Numbered from the stretch's first letter, positions 33,793-43,942 are shown. The stretch: DNA of 64,000 nucleotides from Ornithinimicrobium cavernae (GCF_003121625.1 NZ_QDDJ01000021.1:1-64000); one strand, 5' to 3'. The notes: generated from the sequence alone by a model not told the origin. Program-made: numbers and translations.

Positions 33793-34887
33793 ACCGTCGA
33801 GCCGCAGCTCAGCCAGCCCACGGCTCTGGAGGTCACCCAGCGCGCCGAGCACCTCGTTGGCGGACAGCCCGGCCTGCACCGTGATCTCCTCCACCGTCCT
33901 GGAGCGGAACGGCGCGAGGGTGGACCAGACCAGGTGCGGGAGCTGGTCCAGCTGGTCCTCGGGTCGCTCCGGCCCGCGCTTCTGCGGCGCCATGTCGTCG
34001 GAGCCGATCGCCCCCAGCAGGTCCACCACCTCGGCCGCGTCGGTGACCAGCGTCGCGCACTCCTCGCGGACCGCCTGGTGGCACCCGGCCGAGACCATCG
34101 AGGTCACGGGTCCGGGCACCGCGGCCACGGGGCGCCCGAGATGGACCGCCGCCCGCAGCGTGCTCAGCGCGCCGGAACGCAGCCCTGCCTCCACGACCAC
34201 CGTGCCGGTGGCCAGGGCGGCGATGAGTCGGTTGCGCGCCAGGAACCGGGGACGTGTCGGGGAGCTGCCCGGTGGCACCTCGCTGAGCACCACGCCGGTG
34301 CGCGCGATCTGACCGATCAGGTCGGTATGTGCCGTGGGGTAGGGCCGATCCACCCCACCGGCCAGGACCGCCACCGTGGGGGCCTCGACCGCGAGCGCCC
34401 CGCGGTGGGCTGCTGCGTCGATGCCGAACGCGGCACCGGACACCACCGTGAAGCCCCGGGCGCCGGTCCCCGAGCCGATCTCGGCCGCGACATGGTTGCC
34501 GTAGGCCGTGCTGGCGCGGGCGCCCACGACGGCCACGCTCCGCGGCGGAACCTGGGTCAGGTCGACAGGGCCTCGGACCCAGAGGCACCACGGCGGGTCC
34601 TCGAGGTCGTCGAGGGCCTCCGGCCACTCGGGGTCGCCCGGAACCAGTAGTCGGGCACCGATCCGTCCGCAGATCTCCCGGTCCCGCTCCAGATCCAGGC
34701 GGTCGAGCCGTGCGGCGAACCGGTCGACCGGCTTGCCCGATGGTGACGTGCCCCCGCGGGCTGCGATCTCGAAGGCGTCCACATAGCCGAACCGTCTGAT
34801 CAGGCCCAGGGCGACCGAGTCGGTGGGTTCCGCGATCCGGGCCCACGCCACGCGGGCGGTGGCCTCGTCCGTGACGCCGTGACTCAT
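33778..34887 (-). CDS. dprA: DNA-processing protein DprA (Smf)
   Basis: Rossmann-fold protein that protects incoming single-stranded DNA and loads RecA during transformation. The 369 residues contain VAVVGARASTAYGNHVAAEI, TVVSGAAFGIDAAAHRGAL, VLAGGVDRPYPTAHTDL and EVPPGSSPTRPRFLARNRLI, then a C-terminal winged-helix-like part (VEEITVQAGLSANEVLGALG). It sits in a coupled yraN-yifB-dprA-M23 run; the start overlaps the yifB stop by 4 bases. It is widespread in non-competent bacteria too. Confidence 0.94.
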   Translation of the reverse strand: MSHGVTDEATARVAWARIAEPTDSVALGLIRRFGYVDAFEIAARGGTSPSGKPVDRFAARLDRLDLERDREICGRIGARLLVPGDPEWPEALDDLEDPPWCLWVRGPVDLTQVPPRSVAVVGARASTAYGNHVAAEIGSGTGARGFTVVSGAAFGIDAAAHRGALAVEAPTVAVLAGGVDRPYPTAHTDLIGQIARTGVVLSEVPPGSSPTRPRFLARNRLIAALATGTVVVEAGLRSGALSTLRAAVHLGRPVAAVPGPVTSMVSAGCHQAVREECATLVTDAAEVVDLLGAIGSDDMAPQKRGPERPEDQLDQLPHLVWSTLAPFRSRTVEEITVQAGLSANEVLGALGDLQSRGLAELRLDGWGRA

Positions 34888-36419
34888 GCCGCCAGCTCCG
34901 AGCTCGTGCGGAGCGCCAGGGCCTGGCCCAGGTGCTCAGGTCCAGGACGCTCGGCACCAGCCAGGTCGGCGATGGTCCAGGCGACCCGCAGGCAACGGTC
35001 GTAGCCGCGCAGGGTCAGCTCGCCGCGGTCCATCGCCCGCTCCAGCGACGCGGTCACCTGGCCGGGCAACCGCCAGGTGTCGCTGCGCAGGAGACTCCCG
35101 GGCACCTCGGCATTGACGGCCCACGGAGTCTGTGCCCACCGCTCCGTCTGGCGCTCCCGGGCGCTGCGCACCCTCCGCGCCACCTCCAGTGTCGGCTCAC
35201 CCGGCGGGCCGGCCAGCGCCGTGCGGGTGACCGGGAGGAGGCTCACGCGCACGTCGATCCGGTCCAGCAACGGGCCGCTCAGCTTGCCGAAGTAGGTCCG
35301 TCTCGCCAACGGAGTGCACTCGCACCGCTCACCCTTGCCGACGCCGAGACCGCAGGGGCAGGGGTTGGCGGCGGCGACCAGCTGGAAGCGGGCGGGGAGC
35401 CTGGTCTGCCGGTCGGCGCGCGCGATCACGACCTCCCCGCTCTCCAGAGGTTGCCGCAGTCCGTCCAGCACGTCCCGTCGGAACTCGGGGGTCTCGTCCA
35501 GAAAGAGGACGCCGCGGTGGGCGCGCGACACCGCCCCGGGACGCACGCGTGAGCTCCCACCACCGATCACGGCCGCCATCGAGGCGCCGTGGTGCGGAGC
35601 CACAAAGGGGGCGCGGGCCACCAGCGACCGGGTGCTGTCCAGGACGCCGAGCACCGAGTGCACCGCCGTGACTTCCAGTGCCTCGGAGCGCGCGAGCGCG
35701 GGCAGCAGGCCGGGCAACCGCTCGGCCAGCATCGTCTTGCCGGCACCCGGCGCGCCCACCATGAGCATGTGGTGCCGCCCCGCCGCCGCGACCTCCAGTG
35801 CGGCACGGGCCTCCGGCTGGCCCACCACGTCGCGCAGGTCGGGCAACCGCTCAGCGAGCTCGCTCGGCGGCGTCGCGACCGCAGCGGCCGGGACGGTGCC
35901 GGCCTGCACGGCCAGGTGCAGGTCGATCAGCTCCCGGAGGGAGCCGACCCCGTGGACGCGGACGTCGGGCACGAGCGCCGCCTCCGCGGCATTGGCGAGG
36001 GGCACCACGACCGTGCGGATCCCGGCTGCGGCAGCCGCCACGACCATGGGGAGGACCCCGGTGACCGGCCGCACCGCGCCGTCCAGTCCCAGCTCACCGA
36101 TGTGCACCACGGACTCCGCCACCCTCGGCGGGAGCACCTCGATGGCCACCAGCTGGGCGACCGCGATGCTGACGTCGAAGCCACTGCCGGTCTTGGGCAG
36201 CCACGCCGGCGTGAGGTTGATGGTCCACCGCCGCTGCGGGATGGTCAGGCCGCAGTCCTCGACCGCGGCCCGGATGCGGTTGGGTGCCCGCGAGCAGGCG
36301 GCATCAGGCAGCCCGCTCATGATCATGGCCGGGAGCCCCTGCGCCATGTGCGCCTCCACCTCGACGAGATGGCCCTCGACACCGCTCAGCGCCACGGCGT
36401 GGGTGCGCCCCAGCCCCAT
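34884..36419 (-). CDS. yifB: YifB/ComM-family Mg-chelatase-like AAA+ ATPase
   Basis: 511 residues. A Lon-like N-terminal domain (ALSGVEGHLVEVEAHMAQGL) precedes an AAA+ module with Walker A GAPGAGKTMLAERLPGLLPA and Walker B GVLFLDETPEF. A zinc-like CPCGLGVGKGERCECTP segment follows, then a C-terminal Mg-chelatase domain. In naturally transformable bacteria ComM promotes branch migration during integration. It shares a base with yraN's end (TGATG) and overlaps dprA by 4 bases. Confidence 0.93.
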   Translation of the reverse strand: MGLGRTHAVALSGVEGHLVEVEAHMAQGLPAMIMSGLPDAACSRAPNRIRAAVEDCGLTIPQRRWTINLTPAWLPKTGSGFDVSIAVAQLVAIEVLPPRVAESVVHIGELGLDGAVRPVTGVLPMVVAAAAAGIRTVVVPLANAAEAALVPDVRVHGVGSLRELIDLHLAVQAGTVPAAAVATPPSELAERLPDLRDVVGQPEARAALEVAAAGRHHMLMVGAPGAGKTMLAERLPGLLPALARSEALEVTAVHSVLGVLDSTRSLVARAPFVAPHHGASMAAVIGGGSSRVRPGAVSRAHRGVLFLDETPEFRRDVLDGLRQPLESGEVVIARADRQTRLPARFQLVAAANPCPCGLGVGKGERCECTPLARRTYFGKLSGPLLDRIDVRVSLLPVTRTALAGPPGEPTLEVARRVRSARERQTERWAQTPWAVNAEVPGSLLRSDTWRLPGQVTASLERAMDRGELTLRGYDRCLRVAWTIADLAGAERPGPEHLGQALALRTSSELAA

Positions 36420-36787
36420 CAGGCCACCCCCACGAGGTGCTCGACCTCGGCCGGCCCGTGCGAGGGGCTCAACACACCGATCACGTCGATGCGGACCTCG
36501 TCCGCGTGGTGCGCGTGCTCGCGCAGCCAGCTGACGGCCAGCCTGCGCAGGCGGGAGGCCTTGGCCTGGGTCACCGCCTCGACCGGGCTGCCGAACGCGG
36601 TCGAGCGTCGGGTCTTGACCTCACAGAAGACCAGGCACCGCCCGTCCCGGGCCACGATGTCCAGCTCTCCCTGGTCGCAGCGCCAGTTGCGGTCCACGAC
36701 CTCGTAACCCAGCCCGGCGAGATACTCGCAGGCCAGCTGCTCGCCATACTCCCCGATCGCACTCGCGACCCGGTGGGACATCCCCAT
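36419..36787 (-). CDS. YraN/UPF0102 family nuclease-fold protein
   Basis: 122-residue PD-(D/E)XK-like protein. GEYGEQLACEYLAGLGYEVV, the acidic/Gln site GELDIVARDGRCLVFCEVKTR and the AKASRLRRLAVSWL helix are typical. Activity in the family is largely unproven. The start at 36787 was chosen because GGAGGTGG lies about 5 bases upstream; ATG 36781 is two codons in. It is first in the coupled yraN-yifB-dprA-M23 set. Confidence 0.9.
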   Translation of the reverse strand: MGMSHRVASAIGEYGEQLACEYLAGLGYEVVDRNWRCDQGELDIVARDGRCLVFCEVKTRRSTAFGSPVEAVTQAKASRLRRLAVSWLREHAHHADEVRIDVIGVLSPSHGPAEVEHLVGVA

Positions 36788-36996
36788 CCCGACCACCTCC
36801 GCGTCCACCGTCGCCGAGAGCAGGGGGCAGCGGAAGGCGACTCCCAGCGGCTGTGGACGAGGCACCCTCCCGACCGTCCCCTGGGGAGGAAGCGGGCCAG
36901 CCCCTGGGAGGGCAGCCGACCGTGTCCCCAGGCGGTCGCCAGGTTCGGCAGGCATGATGGTCCGCACCTGCCCCCTCGTGATGAGGACCACGCCTC

Positions 36997-37554
36997 ATGT
37001 CCGACGTCGTCCCCGGACGTCCCGTGTCACCGCTCCCTGCCCTGAGGACCACGGCCCGCACGCGGGCTCCGCGCCGCACCGCCGCGGAGTGGTTCCTGCG
37101 GGGGCGCGACGCCGCCCACGCGGCGCTGCCGGCCAGGCTCGGCCACTGGCTGCCGCCGACGGCCATCGGCTACGGAGCCCTGAGCGCCTTCACCTATGCC
37201 GTGGACCTGGCGCTGCTCTCGCTGTTGTTCGACGTGATAGCCGTCCCCTACCCCGTGGCAGTGACGACCGGCTACGCGGTCGCGTTCACCCTGTCCTTCG
37301 TGCTCAACCGCTGGCTGAACTTCCGGTCCCACGGCTCGGTCTCACGACAGTCCGGCCGGTTCGTCGTCAGCACGGTCGCCAACTACCTGCTGTTCATCCT
37401 GGCGCTGGCCACCACGCTGGAGTGGCTGGGCGTCAACTATCTCCTCGCCCGCCTGCTCGCCGGTGCGTGCGAGGCCGCCTTCATGTACACGATGATGCGG
37501 TTCTACATCTTCCGGCGCACCGGTGAGCGGCTCAGCCGCGGTCGAGCTTGGTGA
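36997..37554 (+). CDS. GtrA-family membrane protein
   Basis: 185-residue membrane protein with a basic N-terminal tail and four hydrophobic segments (GYGALSAFTYAVDLALLSLL, YPVAVTTGYAVAFTLSFVLN, TVANYLLFILALATTL, YLLARLLAGACEAAFMYTMM). The motif NRWLNFRSHG is characteristic of GtrA. Members translocate polyprenyl-linked sugars or assist cell-wall glycosylation. It stands alone on the plus strand within a minus-strand block, and its 3' end overlaps the convergent DUF2469 gene by 23 bases. Confidence 0.85.
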   Translation: MSDVVPGRPVSPLPALRTTARTRAPRRTAAEWFLRGRDAAHAALPARLGHWLPPTAIGYGALSAFTYAVDLALLSLLFDVIAVPYPVAVTTGYAVAFTLSFVLNRWLNFRSHGSVSRQSGRFVVSTVANYLLFILALATTLEWLGVNYLLARLLAGACEAAFMYTMMRFYIFRRTGERLSRGRAW

Positions 37555-37849
37555 GATCCAGGTCGCTCTTGGCGAGCTCCTCGACGTTGACGTCCTTGAA
37601 GGTGATGACCCGCACCTTCTTGACGAAGCGGGCCGGCCGGTAGACGTCCCAGACCCAGGCGTCGGTCATCGTCACCTCGAACCAGGTCTCCCCGCCACCG
37701 GTGCGCACCTGCACGTCCACCTCGTTGGCGAGGTAGAACCGCCGCTCGGTCTCCACGACATGGCTGAACAGGCTCACCACGTCGCGGTACTCGCGGTAGA
37801 GCTGCAGCTCCATGTCGGTCTCGTACTTCTCGAGATCCTCGGCGCTCAT
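37532..37849 (-). CDS. DUF2469 protein
   Basis: 105-residue protein conserved across actinobacteria next to rnhB (Rv2901c-like). It starts [20 protein letters not shown] and contains [20 protein letters not shown] and the [19 protein letters not shown] segment, ending [10 protein letters not shown]. Function is unknown. The ATG overlaps the rnhB TGA by 4 bases. Confidence 0.9.
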   Translation of the reverse strand: MSAEDLEKYETDMELQLYREYRDVVSLFSHVVETERRFYLANEVDVQVRTGGGETWFEVTMTDAWVWDVYRPARFVKKVRVITFKDVNVEELAKSDLDLTKLDRG

Positions 37850-38607
37850 GCGTGGTTCATCTCCCTCGCCTCGGGCGGGACGGCCTCGCCGACCCGGTCG
37901 GTGTTGCCGGTGATGTTCCAGCTCCGGCGGTGGTGGGCGCACGGTCCCAGCGTGCGCAGGGCCTCCTGGTGCTCGGGGGCGGCATAGCCCTTGTTCAGCT
38001 CCCACGAGTATGCCGGGTGCTCGGGGGCGATCCGCACCATGTGGGCGTCGCGGGTCACCTTGGCCAGGACGCTGGCCGCCGCGACCGAGGAGCAGGTCAG
38101 GTCCGCCTTGATCAGGGTCCGGACCGGCACCTGGGGCGTCGCGGTCGGGTCGGCGAGGGCGAGCAGACCCTCCCGCGCCGGGTCGGTGAGCCAGTCGTGG
38201 TTGCCGTCGAGCACGATGAGGTCGGGCGCCAGCTCCAGCTGGGCGAGCGCACGCTGCCCGGCGAGCCTGAGGGCGGCCATGATGCCGATGGCGTCGATCT
38301 CACCGGGCCAGGCGTGCCCCACACCCCAGCCGAGGGCCCAGCGCTGGATCCGCGGCACGAGGCGCTCCCGCGCCTGCTGGGAGAGCAGCTTGGAGTCCTT
38401 GACGCCCTGCGGGGCGCTGCGGCAGGACGCGTCGATCGCGACGACACCGACCGACACCGGACCGGCCAGGGCCCCGCGGCCCACCTCGTCCATGCCCACC
38501 AGCACCGCGTGGCCCTCACGCATCAGCGCCCGCTCCAGACGGAGGCTCGGACGGGTGCTCCGCGGCGGGGTCCGCCGCCGGGTGGCGCCACGTGCCGTCT
38601 GGGTCAC
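37846..38607 (-). CDS. rnhB: Ribonuclease HII
   Basis: Cleaves the RNA strand of RNA/DNA hybrids and removes misincorporated ribonucleotides. [20 protein letters not shown] carries the first Asp and Glu; [26 protein letters not shown] and [22 protein letters not shown] hold the others. The 253 residues include a basic N-terminal extension. GTG 38607 overlaps the lepB stop by 4 bases (GTGA). Confidence 0.95.
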   Translation of the reverse strand: MTQTARGATRRRTPPRSTRPSLRLERALMREGHAVLVGMDEVGRGALAGPVSVGVVAIDASCRSAPQGVKDSKLLSQQARERLVPRIQRWALGWGVGHAWPGEIDAIGIMAALRLAGQRALAQLELAPDLIVLDGNHDWLTDPAREGLLALADPTATPQVPVRTLIKADLTCSSVAAASVLAKVTRDAHMVRIAPEHPAYSWELNKGYAAPEHQEALRTLGPCAHHRRSWNITGNTDRVGEAVPPEAREMNHA

Positions 38608-39455
38608 TGGTCCTCCGGGACAGTGTCCGGGACCGACCCGAAGACGTCCTGCGGGTTGCCGAACCAGTCGAGGCGGTCCAGCGGCCAGACCAGCACGAAC
38701 GCCTGCCCCACGACCGCGTCGGCCGGCACGGAGCCGGCCGTGCCGCTCCCGTCGTCGTGCGCGCGCGAGTCACGGGAGTAGGAGCGGTGGTCGCCCATCA
38801 TCCAGTAGTGGTCCTCCGGCACGGTCACGTCGAAGTTCTCCGTGCTCGGCTCGTCGCCGTCGAACAGGTAGGACTCCTCCAGCGGCTCGCCGTTGACCGT
38901 GATGCGCTGCTGGTCGTCGCAGCACACGACGTGGTCGCCCCCGACGCCGATCACGCGCTTGATGAGGTGGTGACTCTCCCCCTCGGGCGCGATCCCGACG
39001 AACTTGGCCAGGTCGGTCAGCGGCTCCAGGATCGGGCCGCGGTCGGTCTCCTCGGTCGGGGGCAGCCAGCCGCCGGGATCCTCGAAGACGATGATGTCAC
39101 CGCGCTCGACAGACATCGGACCTGCCTGGATCTTGCTGACCAGGACCCGGTCCCCGTAGACGAGCGTGGTCTCCATCGAGCCGGACGGGATCCAGAACGC
39201 CTGCACGATGAACGTCTTGATCAGGAACGAGATCACCAGCGCGGTCACGCCGATGATCAGGACCTCCCGCGCGAAGTGCACGACCGGGTGACGCCTGCGG
39301 CGCTCGGCCCCGGGGTTGCCCCTGGCAGCCGACCGCTCCCGTCCGGCGGCGTCCGGCTGGAACACCGTGGCTCCGGCTGCCTGGGGCACGGTGCCGTCAG
39401 GGTCGCCCGCGGGCTCCGCCACGCTCTCCCCCTCGGGTAGCGGGTTCTTCGTCAC
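38604..39455 (-). CDS. lepB: Signal peptidase I
   Basis: Membrane serine protease removing signal peptides. A disordered cytoplasmic N-terminus of about 60 residues precedes one transmembrane helix ([20 protein letters not shown]). The catalytic Ser lies in [19 protein letters not shown] and the catalytic Lys in [28 protein letters not shown] is the conserved box D-E. The 283 residues start with GTG. It leads the lepB-rnhB-DUF2469 run. Confidence 0.95.
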   Translation of the reverse strand: MTKNPLPEGESVAEPAGDPDGTVPQAAGATVFQPDAAGRERSAARGNPGAERRRRHPVVHFAREVLIIGVTALVISFLIKTFIVQAFWIPSGSMETTLVYGDRVLVSKIQAGPMSVERGDIIVFEDPGGWLPPTEETDRGPILEPLTDLAKFVGIAPEGESHHLIKRVIGVGGDHVVCCDDQQRITVNGEPLEESYLFDGDEPSTENFDVTVPEDHYWMMGDHRSYSRDSRAHDDGSGTAGSVPADAVVGQAFVLVWPLDRLDWFGNPQDVFGSVPDTVPEDQ

Positions 39456-39589
39456 GGGTGGTGTCCTGTCTGCCGTTGTTGAGATCGAGTATGCGCCCTC
39501 CGTCGAACCCTAGTACGCGCGGCTGGGCGGACCGGCCCGCACACGCGGACCCTGGAGCGGTCGGGACGGCGACGCGTCCGTGGGAGACG

Positions 39590-39625
39590 AGAGCCGCCCC
39601 GGGCCGGTGGGCTCGGGGCGGCTCT
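39590..39625 (-). terminator. Terminator hairpin after rplS
   Basis: AGAGCCGCCCC (39590-39600) pairs perfectly with GGGGCGGCTCT (39615-39625) around a 14-base loop. It lies about 20 bases past the rplS stop on the minus strand and before lepB. Confidence 0.85.
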
Positions 39626-39645
39626 GGAGTATGCCGTGACTCGCC

Positions 39646-40005
39646 TCAGGCGGTCGGGGTGTTGTCCCGCTTCTCGCGGATCCGGGCGGCCTTGCCGCGC
39701 AGGTCGCGCAGGTAGTAGAGCTTGGCGCGACGCACGTCACCCTTGCTGACGACCTCGATCTTCTCGACGTTCGGGGAGTGCAGCGGGAAGGTGCGCTCGA
39801 CGCCGACGCCGAAGCTGATCTTGCGGACGGTGTAGGTCTCGCCGATGCCACCGCCGTGGCGACGGATGACGACGCCCTGGAAGATCTGGACACGGGAGCG
39901 GGTGCCCTCGATGACCTTCACGTGGACCTTGATGTTGTCGCCGGCGCGGAACGCGGGCATGTCGTCGCGGAGGCTGGCTGCGTCGACGTCGTCGAGCTTG
40001 TGCAT
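39646..40005 (-). CDS. rplS: 50S ribosomal protein L19
   Basis: Ribosomal protein bL19 at the subunit interface, 119 residues. [55 protein letters not shown] and [19 protein letters not shown] are diagnostic. ATG 40005 is the conserved start. A gap of about 230 bases to trmD probably holds its own promoter, and a strong hairpin ends the unit. Confidence 0.97.
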   Translation of the reverse strand: MHKLDDVDAASLRDDMPAFRAGDNIKVHVKVIEGTRSRVQIFQGVVIRRHGGGIGETYTVRKISFGVGVERTFPLHSPNVEKIEVVSKGDVRRAKLYYLRDLRGKAARIREKRDNTPTA

Positions 40006-40236
40006 GATGGGTCGCTTTCTCGTCGGTGCCACAGGTCACCCACGGCGGTGTGCCGTCGCGGTGGACGGTCGTGGTCAAGGGGTGTGCCAGCCCGTCCTGG
40101 TCGCACTCTTCCCCCTGTGGCAGGGGCGCGATGTCGTCGTCCGGGCGGACGCAAGGGTCAAGTCTGCCACACCAGGGGGACCCGGAGCCAATCAGAGGCG
40201 CACCGGCCCGCGGACCCGACCCTTCGGCATAATCGA

Positions 40237-40923
40237 TCAGTCCGAGAGCAGGTCCGGGCGCCGCGCAGCGGTGCGCTGGAGACGCTGCTCGTGCCGCCAG
40301 GCGGCGATGGCGCCGTGGTTGCCGGAGAGCAGGATCTCGGGCACCTCACGCCCGCGCCAGACGGCGGGCTTGGTGTAGACGGGGTACTCGAGGAGGCCGT
40401 CCTCGTGGGACTCCTCGACCAGCGACTGCTCGTTGCCGATGACGCCGGGGATGAGCCTGGCGATCGCCTCGACCATGGCCAGCACGGCGACCTCGCCCCC
40501 GTTGAGGACGTAGTCGCCCAGGGAGAGCACGGAGACGGGCATCCGCTCGGCCGCCTCCTCGTAGACCCGCTCGTCGATGCCCTCGTAGCGGCCGCAGGCG
40601 AACGCCAGCCAGGGCTCCTGCGCCAGGTCGCGGGCGGTCTGCTGGGTGAACGGCGTGCCGCCGGGGCCCGGGACGATCAGGTGCGGCACGGTGTCGCCGG
40701 CGGTGAGCTGGTCGAGGGCCTCGCCCCACGGCTCGGGCTTCATCACCATGCCCGCGCCGCCGCCGTAGGGCGTGTCGTCCACGGTGCGGTGACGGTCGTG
40801 GGTGTGCTCGCGCAGGTCGTGGACGTGCAGGTCGAGCAGGCCGTTGCGGCGGGCGGTGCCGATCAGCGACAGGTCCAGGGGCTGGAGGTAGTCGGGAAAG
40901 ATCGTGATGACGTCCAGGCGCAC
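40237..40923 (-). CDS. trmD: tRNA (guanine37-N1)-methyltransferase TrmD
   Basis: SPOUT-fold enzyme methylating G37 next to the anticodon. [20 protein letters not shown] starts the protein; [30 protein letters not shown] and the knot segment [20 protein letters not shown] bind AdoMet. 228 residues, usual length. GTG 40923 begins one base after the rimM stop, so it is probably coupled to rimM. Confidence 0.96.
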   Translation of the reverse strand: MRLDVITIFPDYLQPLDLSLIGTARRNGLLDLHVHDLREHTHDRHRTVDDTPYGGGAGMVMKPEPWGEALDQLTAGDTVPHLIVPGPGGTPFTQQTARDLAQEPWLAFACGRYEGIDERVYEEAAERMPVSVLSLGDYVLNGGEVAVLAMVEAIARLIPGVIGNEQSLVEESHEDGLLEYPVYTKPAVWRGREVPEILLSGNHGAIAAWRHEQRLQRTAARRPDLLSD

Positions 40924-40924
40924 G

Positions 40925-41434
40925 TCAGTCCCCCAGCTCCAGCAGGCCCTCCGGCGGGTCGACGACCACGCGTCCGGCCTCCTCGTCGACCTCCGGGACG
41001 AGCTCCTCGACGAACGGGATGAGCAGCTCCCTCCCGTCGGGGCGGCGCACCTCGAGCAGGTCCTGCACGTCACGGGTATGCAGCGCGCTCACCTCTCCCA
41101 GCACGGTCCCGTCCGGCAGGGTCACGGTGAGACCGAGCAGGTCCTCCTCGTACCAGCCGTCGTCGTCCTCGACGTCCGCCTCGGCATCCTCCGGGAGGAG
41201 CAGTCGGGTGTTGCGGAGCGCCTCGGCGGCAGTCCGGTCCGGGACGCCCTCGAACCCGAGCAGATAGGTCTGCTGGTGCAGCCGCACCGACCGCAGGGTC
41301 AGCGGCCCGCGGTCCGGCTCCGTGACGAACTCGGTGCCGACCGTGAACCGCTCCTCCGGTGCGTCGGTGTGGGTCTGGACGGTGACCTCACCGCGCAGGC
41401 CGTGGGCCTTGCCGATGCGGGCGACGACGAACAC
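40925..41434 (-). CDS. rimM: Ribosome maturation factor RimM
   Basis: Assists 16S rRNA processing and S19 assembly in the 30S head. [20 protein letters not shown] is the hallmark N-terminal motif; the PRC-barrel domain has [11 protein letters not shown] and [13 protein letters not shown]. 169 residues from GTG 41434, preceded by GAGGAGC 4 bases upstream. It sits between khpA and trmD as in most actinobacteria. Confidence 0.95.
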   Translation of the reverse strand: MFVVARIGKAHGLRGEVTVQTHTDAPEERFTVGTEFVTEPDRGPLTLRSVRLHQQTYLLGFEGVPDRTAAEALRNTRLLLPEDAEADVEDDDGWYEEDLLGLTVTLPDGTVLGEVSALHTRDVQDLLEVRRPDGRELLIPFVEELVPEVDEEAGRVVVDPPEGLLELGD

Positions 41435-41558
41435 GGGCGCTCCTCTGGGACGGGACGTGGTGGGCTGCCCCCGCCGGTCCTCGGCCGGGAACAGACTGGA
41501 GGGGTATGACGACAGGTGGCTGCCGGCATACCCCTCCAGGGTGGTGCGTGGGTCGGGC

Positions 41559-41801
41559 TCAGCGAGCCCGGTCGGTGTCGACGATGTCGACGCGGACCTT
41601 GTCGCCACCGGCGAGGGCACCCATGACGGTGCGCAGCGCGCTGGCGGTGCGGCCGCGACGGCCGATCACCCGGCCGAGGTCCTCGGGGTGGACCCGCACC
41701 TCCAGGACGTCGCCGTGGCGGACGTTCTTGGTGCGGACGCTCACGTCGCCGTCGTGGTCGACGATCCCCTTGACGAGGTGTTCCAGGGCCTCCTCGAGCA
41801 T
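41559..41801 (-). CDS. khpA: KH-domain RNA-binding protein KhpA
   Basis: 80-residue protein consisting of one KH domain. The RNA-binding loop reads LGRVIGRRGRTASALRTVM. It begins MLEEALEHLVKGIVDHDGD. It normally dimerises or pairs with KhpB and affects cell-envelope and translation-related RNAs. It is 2 bases downstream of rpsP, so it is co-translated in the rpsP-khpA-rimM-trmD unit. Confidence 0.94.
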   Translation of the reverse strand: MLEEALEHLVKGIVDHDGDVSVRTKNVRHGDVLEVRVHPEDLGRVIGRRGRTASALRTVMGALAGGDKVRVDIVDTDRAR

Positions 41802-41803
41802 GA

Positions 41804-42655
41804 TCAGCCCTCGGTCTTGTCGGTGCCGATCTCGGCACCGGTGTCCGCGGACTGGGCGGCGGCGCCACCGGCCGGCTCGAAGCCGGCGGCCTCGGCGGCC
41901 TCAGCGGTGCGGAACCACACCTCGGCGGTCGTCTGGTCGTACCAGCGCGAGCCCTCGACGTGGAACTTCATCGAGTCCTTGTTGCCCTTGACGGTGAAGC
42001 CCACGGGGGCGGAGCCGTCCTCGGTCACGGGAGCGGAGTCGGGGCCGTAGCCACCGTCGACCGCGGCGGCGTCCACGGCCGCGGCGACCTCGGTCGCCGG
42101 CTCGGCGCCCTCGGCCTCGGCGGCGTTGCCGGCTGCCGGGGCCTCCGCGTCAGCGGTCGCCTCGGCCGGGGACTCGGCGGCCACCTCGGCGGCGGCAGCC
42201 TCGTCGGCCTTCTCCTCAGCCTTCTTGTCGGCCTTGGCGGTGTCGGCCTTCTTGTCGGCCTTGGCCTCGTCCTTCTTGGCCTTCGAGGTCGGAGTGTCCG
42301 AGACCTCCTTGCCGTCGGCCGCGGCCAGGGCTGCCTCGTAGAGCGACTTCTTGTCGGGGCGCGGCTCGGCGGTCTTGAGAGTGCCCTCGGCACCCTCCTC
42401 GCCCTTGAACTTCTGCCAGTCGCCGGTCACCTTGAGCAGCGCGGCGACCTGCTCGGTCGGCTGCGCGCCGACGGAGAGCCAGTACTGCGCGCGCTCGGAG
42501 TCGATCTCGATGAGCGAGGGCTCCTGGGTGGGCACGTAGCGACCGATCTCCTCGATCGCACGGCCATCGCGCTTGGTGCGGCCGTCGGCGACGACGACGC
42601 GGTAGAACGGTGCACGGATCTTGCCCATGCGCTTCAGACGGATCTTGACAGCCAC
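41804..42655 (-). CDS. rpsP: 30S ribosomal protein S16 with long linker and C-terminal sunset-like domain
   Basis: Residues 1-110 are ribosomal protein bS16 ([40 protein letters not shown]). A Lys/Glu/Ala-rich linker of about 100 residues follows. Residues about 219-261 form a compact domain ([44 protein letters not shown]) that resembles the small 'sunset' domain appended to several actinobacterial proteins. Ordinary S16 is 80-150 residues; this one is 283. GTG 42655 encodes the conserved start. It begins the rpsP-khpA-rimM-trmD unit. Confidence 0.93.
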   Translation of the reverse strand: MAVKIRLKRMGKIRAPFYRVVVADGRTKRDGRAIEEIGRYVPTQEPSLIEIDSERAQYWLSVGAQPTEQVAALLKVTGDWQKFKGEEGAEGTLKTAEPRPDKKSLYEAALAAADGKEVSDTPTSKAKKDEAKADKKADTAKADKKAEEKADEAAAAEVAAESPAEATADAEAPAAGNAAEAEGAEPATEVAAAVDAAAVDGGYGPDSAPVTEDGSAPVGFTVKGNKDSMKFHVEGSRWYDQTTAEVWFRTAEAAEAAGFEPAGGAAAQSADTGAEIGTDKTEG

Positions 42656-42761
42656 GAGTTCGGGTGTCTCCTCATTCTTGGTCAGGGTGAGCAGCCGCTT
42701 GCCCACGTGGGGAAACACGCGCGGGGCGGTCGCTCGGGAACACGCTGGGGTCGGAGAGAGG

Positions 42762-42787
42762 GGCCGACCCGCAGACGGGTACCGGCC
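42762..42787 (-). terminator. Hairpin downstream of the amidohydrolase gene
   Basis: GGCCG and CCCG (42762-42771) pair with CGGG and CGGCC (42776-42787) with small internal bulges. It sits about 43 bases past the amidohydrolase stop and upstream of rpsP. Confidence 0.45.
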
Positions 42788-42829
42788 TATTGTGCCAGAT
42801 CCCACGACCGCCCACGAACCACGCCGGGC

Positions 42830-43942
42830 TCAGTGGTGGTGGCGGCCCCGGGACTCGTGGGCGTGCCCGCGCAGGATCACGCGGTGCGGGTCGGCCATCG
42901 TCCGCAGGTCCTCGCGGGGATCGTCGCGATAGACCACCAGGTCAGCCGACTCCCCCTCGACGATGCCGGGGCGCCCCAGCCACTCGCGGGCCGCCCACGT
43001 GGCAGCGCCGATGGCCTCGAGGTTGCTCATGCCGACCTTCGTCAGCGCCTCCACCTCGCGGGCCACCAGCCCGTGCGGCAGCTGACCGCCGGCGTCGGTG
43101 CCGACGTAGACGGGAACGCCGGCCTCCCGGGCCCTGGCGACCGTCTCGTAGCGCCGCTCGTACAGGTCCATCATGTGGTCGGCGTAGGTCGGGAACTTCC
43201 CGCGCCCCGCGTCGGCGAACTTCGGGAAGTTGTCGATGTTGATGAGGGTCGGCACGATCGCGATCTGCTGCTCCGCGAAGAGGTCGATGGTGTCGTCCAG
43301 CAGCCCGGTCGCGTGCTCGATGCAGTCCGTGCCGGCCGCGGCGAAGTCGCGCAGCGACTGCTCGCCGAAGCAGTGGGCCGTCACGCGTGCCCCCTCCTCG
43401 TGTGCGGCGGCGATCGCGGCGGTCAGGACCTCCACCGGCCAGCAGACCTCCAGGTCACCGGTGTCGCGGTCGATCCAGTCACCGACCAGCTTGACCCAGC
43501 CGTCCCCGCGCCGGGCCTCTTGGCGGACGTACGCCACCAGGTCCTCCGGCTCGATCTCGTGCGCGAAGTTCCGTGTGTAGCGCCTGGGCCGCGCCAGGTG
43601 CCGACCGGCCCGGATCAGGCGTGGCAGGTCCTCCCGGTCGTGCATCCACGAGGTGTCCACGGGGCTGCCGGCGTCCCGCAGCAGCAGCGCCCCGGCATCC
43701 CGGTCGGCGAGAGCGTGCTCCTCGGCCCGTTCGGGCGGGACCCCTCCGGTGGCCTCCAGACCCACGTGGCAGTGCGCGTCGACCAGGCCGGGCAGCACCC
43801 ACCCCTCGATGGTCTCTACGTCCCCGGACGGGCCGGAAGGGGCGGTCAGGCTGATCCGCCCGTCCACGACCCACACCTCGTCCAGGGTCTCCTCCGGGCC
43901 CACCAGGACCTGTCCACGGACATGCAGCACCGGTCCAGCCAT
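42830..43942 (-). CDS. Amidohydrolase-family metal-dependent hydrolase
   Basis: TIM-barrel amidohydrolase of 370 residues. The first metal site is VDAHCHVGL (HxH). Further ligands are seen in VTAHCFGEQSLRDFAAAG, CIEHATGLLDD and YVGTDAGGQLPHGL. The ending IVEGESADLVVYRDDPREDL is the usual composite beta-sandwich closure. The substrate is unknown; relatives include prolidase-like and imidazolonepropionase-like enzymes. It ends in three His residues. It stands alone upstream of rpsP. Confidence 0.85.
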   Translation of the reverse strand: MAGPVLHVRGQVLVGPEETLDEVWVVDGRISLTAPSGPSGDVETIEGWVLPGLVDAHCHVGLEATGGVPPERAEEHALADRDAGALLLRDAGSPVDTSWMHDREDLPRLIRAGRHLARPRRYTRNFAHEIEPEDLVAYVRQEARRGDGWVKLVGDWIDRDTGDLEVCWPVEVLTAAIAAAHEEGARVTAHCFGEQSLRDFAAAGTDCIEHATGLLDDTIDLFAEQQIAIVPTLINIDNFPKFADAGRGKFPTYADHMMDLYERRYETVARAREAGVPVYVGTDAGGQLPHGLVAREVEALTKVGMSNLEAIGAATWAAREWLGRPGIVEGESADLVVYRDDPREDLRTMADPHRVILRGHAHESRGRHHH

